In this document: in pieces, positions 23,795 through 35,903 of the stretch | How positions within the stretch are numbered: position 1 is the first letter of the stretch | How the letters are laid out: every line of letters begins with the position of its first letter | Source: Conchocele bisecta | Taxonomy: Eukaryota > Mollusca > Bivalvia > Lucinida > Thyasiridae | Assembly (NCBI GenBank): GCA_029237695.1 | Contig: CM055279.1 | Span: 57,919,530 to 57,983,529 of the forward strand | Direction of reading: 5' to 3' | Length of the DNA stretch: 64,000 nucleotides | Translations under genes and position numbers: made by a program | The notes under the pieces: generated by a model | What the model was told of the DNA's origin: nothing | Seen by the model: the letters and a program-made list of their open reading frames with translations, nothing else | Database searches by the model: none

Positions 23795-24426
23795 CTATAC
23801 CTTTACTATGTGGGATATGAGACGTATGAAGGTTACGGCCTCATCATTTAATGATACGTAATCTGTATTGTCTAAAAAGTTTATTATTTCATCACCAGTT
23901 TTGTTAGTTTTGGCGAGATAATGCACGTCCCAAAGTGGGTTGTGTCCGTTAAAGTCACTCAATATCAGAGCTTTATTACTTATCTGTTTGGTAATGTTAT
24001 ATAGATTGTGTAGTTTAGTAGCGTTTGTACTGCCACCGGGACCGATGTATACATTTAGTATGTCTATATTACCTTTGTTACTAGCTAATATTTTAATTGC
24101 AAAATAAAGAATATTTTTGTTTCCTTCAGATGATTCGTTTTTAATTTTGTACAAGAAACTTCATTTTTAGCATATAGAAACTAACATATTGTCACCCGAT
24201 GTAATATGCCTACTCCACTACCATGGAATGGATTTGTGGAGTGCGCTATTAAGTTGTATCCTGTTAGAGTTGATGGTTTTGGCATTTCCTGAAGGCATAT
24301 TACATCGGGTGACAATATGTTAGTTTCTATAGCATTTATAAACTCTCCCCTTGTCCGTAGAAATCCCCGACAGTTCCATTGAAGGACTGTCAGGGGGTGA
24401 TTATTACTATTGTTATTTCTACCCAT
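23795..24426 (-). pseudogene. LINE endonuclease domain remnant
   Basis: Two minus-strand frames. 24426-24181 carries LQWNCRG (the Asn of the AP-endonuclease start motif) and ICLQEM with its catalytic-type Glu. 24154-23795 carries ILSDFNGHNPLWD, the DFNxHxxxW motif. An inverted copy of 37 bases (24174-24210 against 24294-24330) sits between them and breaks the frame. The domain would nick target DNA to prime reverse transcription; this copy is broken. Confidence 0.8.
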
Positions 24427-24640
24427 ATATGTTTATGTTTTATTAATGTTATGTATTATTGCGAACATATTCTGCGTTTGTGCAGAAGAGCGCCATGTTT
24501 ACTATTCAGAGGTTCTGGCTGGGAGGCTGTTTCAGGTTCACTGCTTCTCAGCTGTACTGGAGGCGCTAGAACATTGGGACATTGCTTACATTGGACTTTA
24601 GGTTTTTTAGTTTGACGACTACCAAATGTTCCATTCCTGT

Positions 24641-25560
24641 TAAAAGCTTTTGATTGTTTTTGTGTAAGGGGAATATTGTATGTTTTGTTCTTATTATATT
24701 AGCGCACTTATTTTTTTCCTCCACCGGGCTACCCATTGGACTGGCATTTGGGGTGGATGTTTTAATGTTGTTGGTTGCTGCTTCTGTGTGTTGTTTCGTA
24801 ACACTTACATGACCTTCTATTATGTTGTATGTGTTAATGTTGTCGCTGGAACTATTTTGTGATACATTTGATAAGCATAGCGTTTTTTAGTTTACCTGGA
24901 TTAACAGTTTATGTGGACCCGCAAACCAGGCGACCTGTTAATTGGGGTAATTAACTTGCGGTAGCGAAACCTCTAGCTCTCTGAATATCTACACACCATA
25001 ATAGTACAGTCAATCTACGAGATACAGTCGGTCAACCCACCACTAATGCACCACATTTACATGACGCACTCCCGGTTGGTAACCACCAGCCTAGCAACAT
25101 TCCGCCATGACAGTAGGTGACCACAAAAGCGCGGCCATATTAACAAGCGATATTTTCCAACATTTTCCAACATATAATAGTTATATCAGTGTTGTGCATA
25201 TAAACTTTATTGCAGTCTGCTGTATGTATAGATGAATTACCACTGTATCAGTGATTCTATATTTTATGTACATCTGGTGTACCGGTGTAATTTACTGACA
25301 GTAAAGAAACTATGTATAATACCAATCCATTAAGAAAACAGTATTTACAATTCTTGCTATGTGTGTTTAGTTATTATTTTCTGTTGTTGGCATATGTGTG
25401 GTGCACCAAATGAGCATGTCACGATCATCAATCAGCACAGTTCGCAAGCCCGTAATTCTCAAATCTTGTCCACTTGTACTTTACTATACATTGCATCTGA
25501 ATTAACATAGTTTAACATTTACATTAAACTTATTCTGCATTAAATTTGCCGTTTGTTGTC
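24641..25560. other. No recognisable gene
   Basis: A MITE terminus-like 'ggtagcgaaacctc' lies at 24959 without a visible partner nearby. 'ggttggtaaccaccagccta' with 'gcaac' at 25075-25100 is faintly RFX X-box-like. No exon can be supported. Confidence 0.35.
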
Positions 25561-26397
25561 AAAAATACTGACGTTAATGTATCTGTCCCGCGAAATCGAA
25601 TCATTACCGTTATGCTGAACAAAAAAATGTAAAGTCAGAGTAACCTCCCTTTCCTACTCTCAGCTACTAATGCAATGAACACTGTTTATGGGCGTGCGAT
25701 TTATAAATAAACACGGTGGTAACACAACTTAAGTCATTGCCGAGAACGAGGTCGGTCTATATTCGGAATTGTAAGGTTACACATTACATGCATCATTACC
25801 GTTCGGGGTTTATACACGTCCATATGTATGTAGGTCGACTGAAACCAAAATTGATGGATAGACACACTTACAACGTTGCATTTGCATATTCTACCTTCAT
25901 GATACGTTGTATACAGAGGGGTGAAAAATGGGAGTTTTCAAAGAAAAATCATTACCGTTACGGTCATTTCCGTTACAAAATTGTATAACGGTAATGCCGA
26001 TCGTGTAACGGCAATGATAAATTACCATACTAACCAGTCAGTTCATGCGTCAATTAGATATAAACCAGGTCCCATCAGATGTCGGTCAGTAATGGCACAT
26101 TTATTCAGACCTACAACATTTATATATCAGGATTTAATTAGTAAAAGCTCTGAAACAACAAAAATGAAACACAGCTTCGAGGAGTGTGGGTTTCTATTGG
26201 TAATCACATTAAAAGTGCCACAGGGCATTTTGCGCATCCCATAATTAGACCTATAAGTAATATATAGTCCTATTATATAATAATATGCCATTCGCATTAT
26301 ACTCATTGAAATGTCACTCGTCGTACTATTATACAAGTGATTTCACTCATCTCATTATCATGTCATCGCATGCTTTCTTATTTATTCTGAAGCATAT

Positions 26398-26595
26398 TAT
26401 TTCCCGCCTTGCGTATTCTTTCCCGCCTTGCCATGCGATCTAAGATGCGCAGTCTTCTTTATGCGCGCGCATGTATCTCACCTGCACGGGCATGCCACTA
26501 ACACAGGGTCACTTTTGCAAAGTCAGTCGACGGAACACCACTGTGCACTGCACTTTCGCCTATAAAAACGTGTCATTCATATAATTACAGGTATG
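26398..26595 (+). promoter_or_regulatory. Possible promoter: two E2F-like sites and a TATA box
   Basis: 'tttcccgcc' occurs twice (26400-26408 and 26421-26430). 'tataaaaacg' follows at 26561, and the 86-bp segment ends in 'acag|gtatgt', which would serve as a splice donor. This arrangement would suit a plus-strand transcription start near 26590, but no coding exon is recognised downstream. Motif-level inference. Confidence 0.3.
26505..26590 (+). repeat. Identical 86-bp direct repeat, copy 1
   Basis: Every base from 'agggtcacttttgcaaagtc' to 'cattcatataattacag' matches 27032-27117. It is followed by 'gtatgttt'. Confidence 0.97.
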
Positions 26596-27031
26596 TTTCC
26601 TTTGTAGCTACTATTAGTTATAATTTAATTGTGAAACTCCGAGTTACTAGTAATTATATTTTAATTGTGAAACTGTAGCCGTAGTGAGTTCATCCTGCTT
26701 AAATTCTAACTTTATGTAATATGTAGTATTTACTTCGTAACATTTACGTCTGCATGTACAGTGAGGACCCGGTTCCGACTGCGCGGTTGCGCAAGCTGAT
26801 CCGGGACCACAGTGGTCCCATAGCCCACGTATATTTGAGAAATTGATGTTGCGCTTCATTTACTCGGGCATAGTTACGTGTACTCCACTGGTAACCTCTC
26901 CGTGAATACGTATAGGCGTCATGTATCTGTTCCATGTATATTGTTGTCTGCTATTTCTAGTATCATTGTAATTATGGCCTCCTACAATATTATTGCCCCG
27001 GTTGCCTCTGTAATTTTACCACTAAATGAAA

Positions 27032-27117
27032 AGGGTCACTTTTGCAAAGTCAGTCGACGGAACACCACTGTGCACTGCACTTTCGCCTATAAAAACGTGT
27101 CATTCATATAATTACAG
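27032..27117 (+). repeat. Identical 86-bp direct repeat, copy 2
   Basis: A perfect copy of 26505-26590, 527 bases downstream, followed here by 'agatgaccgggc'. The two could be short direct terminal repeats of a small element, or a recent local duplication carrying the TATA box with it. Confidence 0.97.
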
Positions 27118-27700
27118 AGATGACCGGGCAACCTCCCCCTTCTAGACTGGGAAGTGATTAAATCTGCAAGTGGAGTTGTTGTGATTGTTGTGATATCCGT
27201 AGCGAACCTCATGACCCCGCAACAAAAGTAAACATTAAATTGAAGTTATATTGTACAGCATATGCAAAGTATAAATATGTTTGTTATATATGCTGTATTA
27301 GTATTTTAAATACATGGAGAATCATTACCGTTACATTTTGGCATTACCGTTACATAAATCATTTCCGTTACGCCCATATTTTTGGAGGCTGTTCTATTAA
27401 TTAAATGTAGCTTTATAACGATGTTCGGTAAAACACGGCATTCTGTTACATGCCAAGTTATTTTGTTTTCTTTAACTTTACTGATTCATATTAAATACAT
27501 GTTGTTGGGTTACCATAAATGAGAAATTCCACGACTTGCTACTAAATTGCTCTGTTTCAAACTAATACAATTAGCTTACCATATTCTTGACACTTTTCTA
27601 AATAGATGCCCCTTCAGTTTTATGTTTTATGCTGTTGAAAAGAAACAAATGTAAATGTAAAGCTATATTTACGTCATGTAGATGTATGTAACGGAAATGA

Positions 27701-28960
27701 CATTTCTGAGACCCCTGGTCCCCTGAAGTGGACATAAAATATATAAAATGACGAGAACAATTGGCTATACTATTATAAATGTAACACCTGGACTGTCATC
27801 CAATGGAATAAACACAGTTTAATGACTTATTGGTTCTACCTCGAAACTAGAAAAACGGCGCCAAGATGTACATAACATATATAATAACTGATTATATATA
27901 TAGCCTTTCGGTATATAATGATGTAGTATCAAGGAGGATTAATCGTCCCGTATATATATTGTCTATGTAATTACATATAACGTAATTTCTCATTTCAGAT
28001 TCACACGATTCTCCAAGAATCTATATAGACCAACCCCAGGGAAGACTGGATGTTTTATATATTTACCTGTATTTATATTCAGATAATATCTACATGATAA
28101 ATAATATATTATAATTTGTGAAGTTATTATGATAAATAAAAATGTGAACATGTATTTATCCACGCACATGGATTTAGTGGCATATGATGATAATTGTTGT
28201 ATGAAGGTCAACATTAATTACAACCGTAAATGATAGTTTATTTTTCTTCGCTAAGTTGCCTCGCTAAGTTGTTTATTACGGACCCAATATCAACATATAA
28301 GAAGTCTACCAACTTCTAGATAGGGGAAAGTTGCTACATGTAAATGTTTTCAAAATGGGCGCCAACAGTCTAGATTTCCTACTATACAGGCTCGTAAGTT
28401 GAAGATGTTCATAATTCCAAATTCTAATTTGTAATTATTGAACCCCACAATAAAGCTCAAAGCCTTTCACTTAGATTTGATTTTTTTTGTTGTTGAATAA
28501 ATCCAATATGACCGCCAAAATGTCACTAATGTAATAAACGTAAATATATCAAAGACTATTCGCCAATTTAAACACAATTATATGCTTAGCTGGCCCAATG
28601 CACACTATCTATACGTCTTTTAACTGTTGATGTATTTCAGAAAATTTAGAAATATGGACCATTAGACAACAAATACATTATTGCATATTCAACTAACAAA
28701 TTTAGACCAATATGTCAGTCGCTCACACAGGGTGTAAATAGTTTCCGACTAATTAGCATACTTCATCGATGCACGGCACATGCATATGTTCATCGGAAAT
28801 GTAATAATGTATATTTGGTCTGACAATGTCCACGTTACTTAAAAGTGTAAATGTCACTGTATATATGAAGAGATGAGTGCATGAAGATCTAACATGTGTA
28901 TATATATATATATATATTACTAACATCTACATAAATGGATGTGTGTATTGAACGAGCATG
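27701..28960. other. No recognisable feature
   Basis: AT-rich; a (TA)n run at about 28896-28917. No coding signal was identified before the nuclease-family remnant that follows. Confidence 0.4.
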
Positions 28961-28969
28961 TGACATTAA

Positions 28970-31400
28970 CACTGAACCAGGACAACGAGTACATGTTGAA
29001 TGTCGCCGGGTGTTCTGTAATCTAAAGAGCATACGTGTTTTCAAAAATATACCACGTGACAGTAGTGCATCTTGTAGTGATGAATATGACTTATGATCCA
29101 AACTCACCTTTACCATGACAGAACATTGCCTGTTCTGTGGAAAGCCCGATAATTTTGACCCTCGAAGGAAAAACCAGGTACACAAGCTTATGCATTTCAG
29201 TTCCACAACATTGCATAAGGAAATATATATGGTGTGTCAGGCACGGACAAATAAATGGTCAAGGTAGACTGCAAAGTGTGAATGATTTGTTTGCAGCAGA
29301 TGTCGTTTATCATAACATATATATATACATGTATAGTGTAAATTTCCGAACACATACATGTATGCCACATGAATTCTGTGAAGATGTGGGTACACCTGCA
29401 ATAAAGTGTTGTAGACCATGAGATATGACTCAAGCTGAAGCATTTCTTAAAGTTACAAATATAAGATAACGATAACGAACAGATAACCATTAATGATCTG
29501 ATAGAGAAAAGGAGAGAATATATGCCCGAGACCGACTGTGACCCATATGGCTTTACCTATATGAAAGACAAATTACAAAGTAATTTTGGTGATATAATTA
29601 TCATTACCGAGATAACTTGAATTGCAAAATCAATGTAGTCACATTTAGGACCACGGCATATTCTATTCTTCATGATCGTTACTGCCAGGATAAAGATGGA
29701 AAGGTTAGTGCCGACAAGCTCAGAATAATTGAACAGCAGCCAATCTATTAAAATGTGATATACTATCAGCCAATTGTTCCAATTAATCATACCCCAGTTG
29801 TCACGAATTATCAACTGGTGCTAAAGTAATGGCATTCCTTCCAGAATCAACCAGCATTTTGCTACATGTTTTATTTCCAACGAAGACAAGCTCTGTTAAG
29901 GTAGCTTCATTAGGACATGCTATCATGCAAGCGATACGCCCATGCGTTTTATTAGCCCCTCTTCAGATAGGCCTCCCTGTAGAGCTACATCAACATCATC
30001 ATTTCGCATCAAAATTCCTTATTGACTCGCTGACTCGGCTTGGAGTATGCTCATCATATTCTGAGGTTCAGAAGTTTGTTGGTAGCAGTTTCGCATGGAA
30101 CAGAAATTCCACATTTATGGACATTTCATAAAGTATGTAGCAGGCAATGTTGATTGATTGAAAACAAATCATTAACTCATTCACGTACAGCAAATATGTG
30201 GCTTCGATGTATGCAGGTGATGGACATCTTGCACAAATTCTTGAAATCAGGTACTGCTGACATGGTAGCTTACTTAGCAGCATCCTGTCATAACTTATAC
30301 ACCAAACATCTTTGTGTATACATTGTATTTGTAAAACATGGCATTGCTCGAAGACAAACAGCCAGATGTATTCCATCATTTCACAGAGGGTCTTCAAGTT
30401 GTGCCCAGATCTGTTCGGTTCTGGGCGGTCTTTCTCCAGATCTTGTAATTGAACGAACAAGTAATGGTTTGTGTAATGGCGCACCCAATCTGTTCAGAGG
30501 TAAATGAGGCAATGCCAGAGCTTACTGATCGCAAATATAGCGTAAGTGAACAGCACAAAGAAGAAACAAAATCCAGAGGCGGAAAAGATGTCAGTGACAT
30601 GTGTGAACTGCTAATGTTTCCTGATTCCAGACATCCATTTGACGGCGACTTATTAAGAAACATTGCCGATGGTGTCAATGCAACAAGCACTTTAAATCCG
30701 AATCAAGCCAAAGAAATGGGACTGAACAGTCTATAATCAATGACTAGGAACAAGGTGCTTGAATACACATTTTAAAGAAAGAATTGAATTATCACAATGG
30801 GCGTTCACTCAGCGATAAAAATTGACAATGAAATGATTTTAGATCGAGTCTCAACTCTTTGTTCAACGACTAGTCACTGCTGGAACACGGAAAGACCAAC
30901 TTGCTGAGACATGTCAATATGAACTTTGCAGCTTTCCATCAGCGTTATTTGAACATAAATGTATCATGAGACCAGCGAACAAACCTGTATTAGCGGATGC
31001 AAATGTGGTTGCTGATGCCCACGACAGTTCTAGGACCAACGGGTGAAGTCCATTATGTTCTTGACCACCAAGTACACGTTTGGAGCGGACATGAATCTAT
31101 ATCGCCACTGAACTTAGGATGGGAGGAAGAAGACAATAAACTATTGTTACATGACGGCCGTTGTTGGACACCGGTCACAGCCTACGGCCTTCGGGTTCAA
31201 ACAGTTCCCTCGTGCAACGGCAAACTTTTACCCACGGCTGGCCGTGGTCGAACCTTATAATTCCCATCCAAACAGACCTGAGAGTGGCACCAAGTAATCT
31301 GTTTGAAGTGGTCCGGTGCAAATGTAAAACTGGGTGTGCCACACTGAGATGCAGCTGCAAGCCTGCAATATGGCTCCTACAGAAGATGTAGAAGACAGTG
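28970..31400 (+). pseudogene. FEN/PIN-nuclease-family protein, copy A, lacking the nuclease core
   Basis: Plus-strand fragments, in order, follow an unnamed multi-copy invertebrate family that I recognise from memory. First comes a zinc-type start (EHCLFCGKPDNFDPRRK near 29117; GRLQSVNDLFAADVVYH near 29264; YSVNFRTHT). An AFLKVTN region and VVTFRTTAYSILHD (about 29636) follow. The long frame at 29829-30131 has LGHAIMQAIRP, VLLAPLQIGLPVELHQHHHF and CSSYSEVQKF. Then KYVAGNVD near 30130, SRTANMWLRCMQVMDILHKF near 30185, YSVSEQHKEETK (30538) and ELCSFPSALFEHK (30938). The text jumps at about 31062 from EVHYVLD straight to VHVWSGHESISPLNLGWEE, so the whole nuclease core is missing. The tail VVRCKCKTGCATLRCSCK (about 31307) is CXC-like. 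Frameshifts and stops throughout; a roughly 300-residue block after VAGNVD is also gone. Confidence 0.7.
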
Positions 31401-31517
31401 ATCAAACATAGATATATACTCACATACAACCAATATGAATACCAAATGAGTACGTGATAACAATGTTATGAAACATATGATAGTCGCCATGTGATTTAGT
31501 ACCTTCAAACGAGTGCG

Positions 31518-31670
31518 TAATTTCCTGAAAATATTTACAGAATTTATGATATTTTCCGTAAATGATGTCGATTTTCAGAGCAGATACGGATCTGCTCTGA
31601 AAATTTCATCAACTGTCGACGTCATTTACGGAAAATATCGTAGAAACTGTAAATATTTTTCATGAAATTA
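31518..31670. repeat. Long imperfect hairpin
   Basis: Arms of about 70 bp ('gatattttccgtaaatgatg' with 'cattttcagagcagat'-type sequence, and their complements) meet at 'gcagatacggatctgc'. Probably a palindromic MITE lying just downstream of nuclease-family copy A. Confidence 0.75.
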
Positions 31671-31749
31671 TCACATGTTCTAAGGTACAAAATCACACGC
31701 GTCTCATATTTATATTATCTATGTGATAAAACATTATGTTAGCACATTA

Positions 31750-33130
31750 TACGGGGCGCCATGCAGGACAGGTTAATTATGTGTACAAAATTGAGTTTTG
31801 TAACACTAAAAATCACAAAATTCAATTCTGTGTCACAAAATTCAATTCTGTGTCACAAAATTCAATTCTGTCAATTCTGTGTCACAAAATTCAATTTTGT
31901 AAGACAGAATTGAGTTTTGTGAAAAAAATTCAGTTTTGTGGGACAGAATTCATTTTTGTCCACAAAAATTAGTTTGCGTAGGATAGTCTATGTCATCTCT
32001 ACGTTGATTGGTTGAGATCGGTCTTAGTCCATTTTACTAGATGGTGGAGTACACTTGCAGGTTTAAATATTTCAATGCGAAAATATAACCCAATATATCA
32101 ATATTATACTTCTTTATGGACAGTTATTTTGGTTATATATGATTACAAATGAGTGGTCACACCATATAAGCATATATACTTTGAAGGAGAAATAAGAAAA
32201 ATATTCAGAATTTTCCCTCAATTATGTAAACAGGGTCAAACATAAAGTAGCCGGGACATAGCTAGACCTGAGAGCATGCCCATATATAGAGAATACCAGG
32301 CTAGTGTATTTGGATATCAAGTTTATCAGGCAAGGCTAGGAAACGCGTAGGAATTCCGAGGCTTGCCGAGGAATTCCTACCGTTTCCAAGCCGAGCCTGA
32401 TAAACTTGATATTAAAATACACTAGCCTGGTATTCTATGTATCAGGTAACGTTTTATGCTCGAAAAAGACATTAGATGACGTCGGATTCTAACAGTAGAT
32501 CTAACCTTGTGAAACAAATGGTATTGGATCTGTGTCTACTAGTTGCGAAGTTACGTGTTCGCAACTATGTGTCTACATGCATTATTTACAGTATGCACCA
32601 TCTTAGTATCCATGGTATCTACACAAATACTACAAATGGTTTCCTCAAATGGCCCAATACACACATTCTGTCTATAAACACAGACAGCAGTCAGAACACA
32701 GGCCACAGAGCGTGTATTATTGATTTAACTGGGGCAGATGTACCTTGCGATACACAATACATGACGTCAGTACTCGCGGGAAATCTACATGTACATGAAT
32801 TATGTGTACAATTATAACGCAAATGAGTTTAAATACGAATGAGTTTGTCAACGTTTGACTGTTTGGAGATAGTTGAAGCAAAATGGCAGAATGAGAAATG
32901 AATCATCGGCAGAATGAGAAATGAATCATCGACTGTGTAGATCGGCGACCGTGACCCATTTCTCCAGTGCAGTTTCTGACCAATGGTAGTCCTTCTTACA
33001 TGCGTGTGCAGAATTGACAGAATTGAATTTTGTGACACAGAAGTGAATTTTGTGACACAGAATTGAATTTTGTGGCACAAAAATGAATTTTGTTGACAAA
33101 ATTGAGCCATGTCCCACTTGGCGCCCCGTA
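31750..33130. mobile_element. 1.38-kb element with GTACGGGGCGCC-type termini and 20-bp internal motif arrays
   Basis: The left end 'tacggggcgccatg' and right end 'cttggcgccccgta' are inverted and abut TA. Just inside each end lies an array of a 20-bp motif ('tcacaaaattcaattctgtg' on the left, 31790-31970; its complement on the right, 33008-33105), four to seven units each in opposite orientation. An open frame at 32476-32817 has no recognised family. Its right end directly abuts M1 copy 3. Confidence 0.7.
32286..32441. repeat. Palindromic element nested in the 31.75-kb element
   Basis: Arms 32286-32360 and 32366-32441 ('accaggctagtgtatttgga' and complement) pair over about 75 bp around 'ccgaggcttgccgagg'. 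Probably an inserted hairpin MITE. Confidence 0.8.
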
Positions 33131-33132
33131 CA

Positions 33133-33574
33133 TTAAAGGTACATGCCCACTCAGTAGGCACAACCTGTTCTTTATACCAGATACATCATCGGAGACATGT
33201 TCTGGCAAAATAAACATTCTTTCACCATTACCCCACGTATTTATTTGCTTTATTATACATTTTATATCAGACGTAAATTTCCACACTGAAATCAGGGGCA
33301 CTGATCATAAGTTATCGTCTGTCGAAAATGTTATTGTTTCAAGTGACGCATTTAATTAGTATAAATAATTAACAAATAGCATGCCTCACTTGTAATTGAA
33401 AATAGCCTGATACCACCGCGTGTTACTATCGGTAAAATAAATATTACTAAATGATTACATCTGTATAGCGGGCACTCGTCATTTTTAGAACTGGTGGAAT
33501 AGTGACACAATTATAAACTTATTTAATTCCTATAACGAGCAATTTATGTCTAATAAGTGGGCATGTACCTTTAA
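33133..33574 (-). mobile_element. MITE family M1, copy 3, inverted (442 bp)
   Basis: Termini 'ttaaaggtacatgcccact' and 'gtgggcatgtacctttaa'. The inside is the complement of the 18.1-kb copy with internal deletions of about 100 bp (for example the block after 'gatcat'). Confidence 0.85.
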
Positions 33575-34340
33575 ATGGCGGCAGTTTTTGATTTTTTTCA
33601 TAACCTAACACTGGCTTAGCTAGGATCAAAGTCTTTGAAAAAGACCTGAATATCCAAAAGTACAAATTCTAAGTATGTTAGTTGCAATATATGTTGCATG
33701 TGAACAATAATGTAATAATAACCGATTTCCGGTTCGTTAATTTGTATTAATCGTGATATTGAGATTTCTCATATGAAATATGTTTTCCAGAAGAAAATCG
33801 TTGTTTTGTCAAATTGGTGTTACGTTAATTAAACATATCTTGGTCCTATATGTGGTTTATACTGGAGAAATGGGGATTGTGTGATTTGTGACCAGTGTAG
33901 GTCATAATCAAATATCACACTCCTGTAGTCTAAATACCATCTAGATTGCTTGTTAGTGTGTTTCATTGATGGACAAGATGGAATGGCGAAACGTGCAGAT
34001 ACTGATCAGATTGTGCGGATGCATATGCTGATCTGCATCTACACTGGTCGTAAAAGCCCTATGAGCCCCGTGTAGTGATTAATCGCTCTGATAAGTACAG
34101 CGGATGTTGATCTTCAAACACAAGGTGACTGGGGGATATGTCACTGGCCCTTCAGTGCACCCACACCGTGGCAATTAGAGCGATTAATTTTCCCGCTGCT
34201 GGCCAGTCATCCCGGGCATTTGGCTTTTCTTAATTGACCCCAAGTACAGCATTGTTTCATTGTAAGTGGACAATGGTCCACAGGAATGACGTTATGACAG
34301 TTTGACCAGTATAGCACAAGGTCCATCTATGCACATGACA
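33575..34340. other. No recognisable feature
   Basis: Unique-looking sequence with no supported gene. Confidence 0.4.
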
Positions 34341-34349
34341 GCTCTGATA

Positions 34350-34575
34350 AGTGTCTACTCTGTTGCCCGCGAGCTTACAAATACAGACATTGAGAAAGCA
34401 AATGTGTTAAACATCTACTTCGCAACAGTGTTTACTAAAGAGGATAAGAGAAATATTCCGGGATTCAATCTGAGAAGTCAGAACAATAAATTGGAGAAAA
34501 TTGAAGAACATTTTCTAAACCACCAGGACCAGACTCAATCCATCCAAATGTATTGAAGTAAACTGAAACAGAACT
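34350..34575 (+). pseudogene. LINE reverse-transcriptase N-terminal fragment (CR1/Jockey-like)
   Basis: RELTNTDIEKANVLNIYFAT, then VFTKEDKRNIPGF, then, after a one-base frame change near 34510, PPGPDSIHPNVLK. The N/S-x-x-F-x-x-VFT...KSPGPDGIHPxVLKE pattern is the conserved run-up to the RT fingers in CR1/L2/Jockey-type LINEs. Only about 70 residues remain. It is unrelated in position and orientation to the 20.6-24.6 kb LINE. Confidence 0.75.
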
Positions 34576-34849
34576 AGTAATTCATAATGATATTCCAGAA
34601 ATCTTTACATTATTAATGTAAATTACCAAAATGTTGGATACTCGGGAATATTACATATTACATATTAGATTGATCGCGTACCGATAGGTTCAATGTTAAA
34701 CATGTGCATGCACTCCCCCATCCTGAGATGTAATATAGGGAGACATAGTTGTTTGTTCCTTCTTTAGATATGGCTTTTTTTCTGGCAAATAAACATTCAA
34801 TTACCTTTACAGGACGTGTTAATTAGCGTTTATGGTATAGTTTATATTA

Positions 34850-35045
34850 TTTATATCGCAACAATTGCTCCATGTACCATAATAAAAGGGATTGAATAAA
34901 TGTTGTTTATATCTGAAGTAACCTAATATACCTGAAGTAGCCTAATATACATGAAATGCCGTGTTTGCCTTTGTTTTTTAAAGCTCGCCCCAATAAAGCT
35001 GCATAAGGCTCAACCGAATATATTTTATATTCGATGGCACTATAT
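34850..35045 (+). repeat. Dispersed repeat R1, copy 2 (internally deleted)
   Basis: 'caattgctccatgtaccata' through 'accgaatatattttatattc' matches the two outer blocks of the 100-750 copy joined together. It sits inside the old M1 copy. Confidence 0.65.
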
Positions 35046-35180
35046 ATTCGATTTACTATATCAAACGTCAATTGCCACTTTTTATATCAGGGGCGATAAC
35101 AGTGTTTCATTAAATGTTAACGGAAACACTATTTATTCTCTTATCTATTTTGTTTTTGATGTGAAATGATCATACTTAAA

Positions 35181-35903
35181 AAAAATGTTAATTGATAACA
35201 ATAGTTATCACATGAACTCCTTGCTATGGCGTGTTTTAACCCATGTCATAAATGCGTTATGACACACATGTAATAACACCTGGAGCGCATTTGATTGGCT
35301 GGCCGCCTCACCCTAATTACGTATTCGTATTATGCGCCAACGCTATAAAATAGAAACGTTCCAAATGACGTCTGTAATGGTGCTACAAAGCACAGGTGAC
35401 TGAAAAACATCGCATGTCAGTATCATTTTTAGTATTTATATTAGAAACTAGATATTATTGCTGATTTTTTTTCTGGCACCTGTGCTACAAAGCAATGATG
35501 TTTTGACGTTTACGTCATCATGTTGTAAACGTCATTAGAATCGTCTGTGACTCATTAAAATTACTGCAATTGTCATAATGAGCTCCCGTTTGGTAATATG
35601 AAGAACTTACAAAGAACAGGAACTTGTTAAATGGCATAATTTACACCCCGCCCCTACTCCCGGCAAAAAAAAACAAAAAACAAACAAACAAAAAAATCTA
35701 CAATACTCGAATAGTTGGATGAGTTTTTTCGTGGCCTAGGTGTCAGGAAATCGCATCTGCGGCGATCTGGCATTTAAATATTTCCTGGGGGAGGACGGAC
35801 CCTCAGACCCCCCAACTTTACGATTTCGCGCTCGCTGAGGTCGGCTATGCCGAATTGTAATTACAGACCCCCCCTGCAATTATTTCTGTATCAACCCCTG
35901 TAT
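35181..35903. other. Insertion of unclear nature in M1 copy 4
   Basis: Contains two inverted 'ggtgctacaaagcacaggtg'-type motifs (35382 and 35477), an A-rich run at 35666-35697, and a C-rich block at about 35790-35890. It may comprise one or two small elements. Confidence 0.35.

Larger units (their letters stand above)
20600..24640 (-). mobile_element. Degraded I-group-like LINE retrotransposon
   Basis: On the minus strand the domain order is end of ORF1, AP-type endonuclease, reverse transcriptase and RNase H, as expected for an RNase H-bearing LINE of the I/Nimb/Outcast type. The ORF1 end reads CKQCPNVLAPPVQLRSS near 24580. A MITE interrupts the endonuclease-RT linker, and frameshifts and stops break the RT. 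RNase H stops just after WVPSHIGIPGNE, where the next codon is a stop, and a few more residues (ADRAA) run to about 20600. Not functional. Family assignment rests on motifs seen, not a search. Confidence 0.8.
25600..27700. promoter_or_regulatory. Cluster of CATTACCGTTAC-type motifs
   Basis: Ten close matches to 'cat(t/a)(a/t)ccgttac', in either orientation, lie at about 25602, 25793, 25950, 25965, 25987, 26005, 27323, 27342, 27358 and 27688. I see none elsewhere in the window. The CCGTTA core is a MYB-type binding sequence, so a regulatory role is possible, but a decayed tandem repeat is also possible. Confidence 0.35.
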
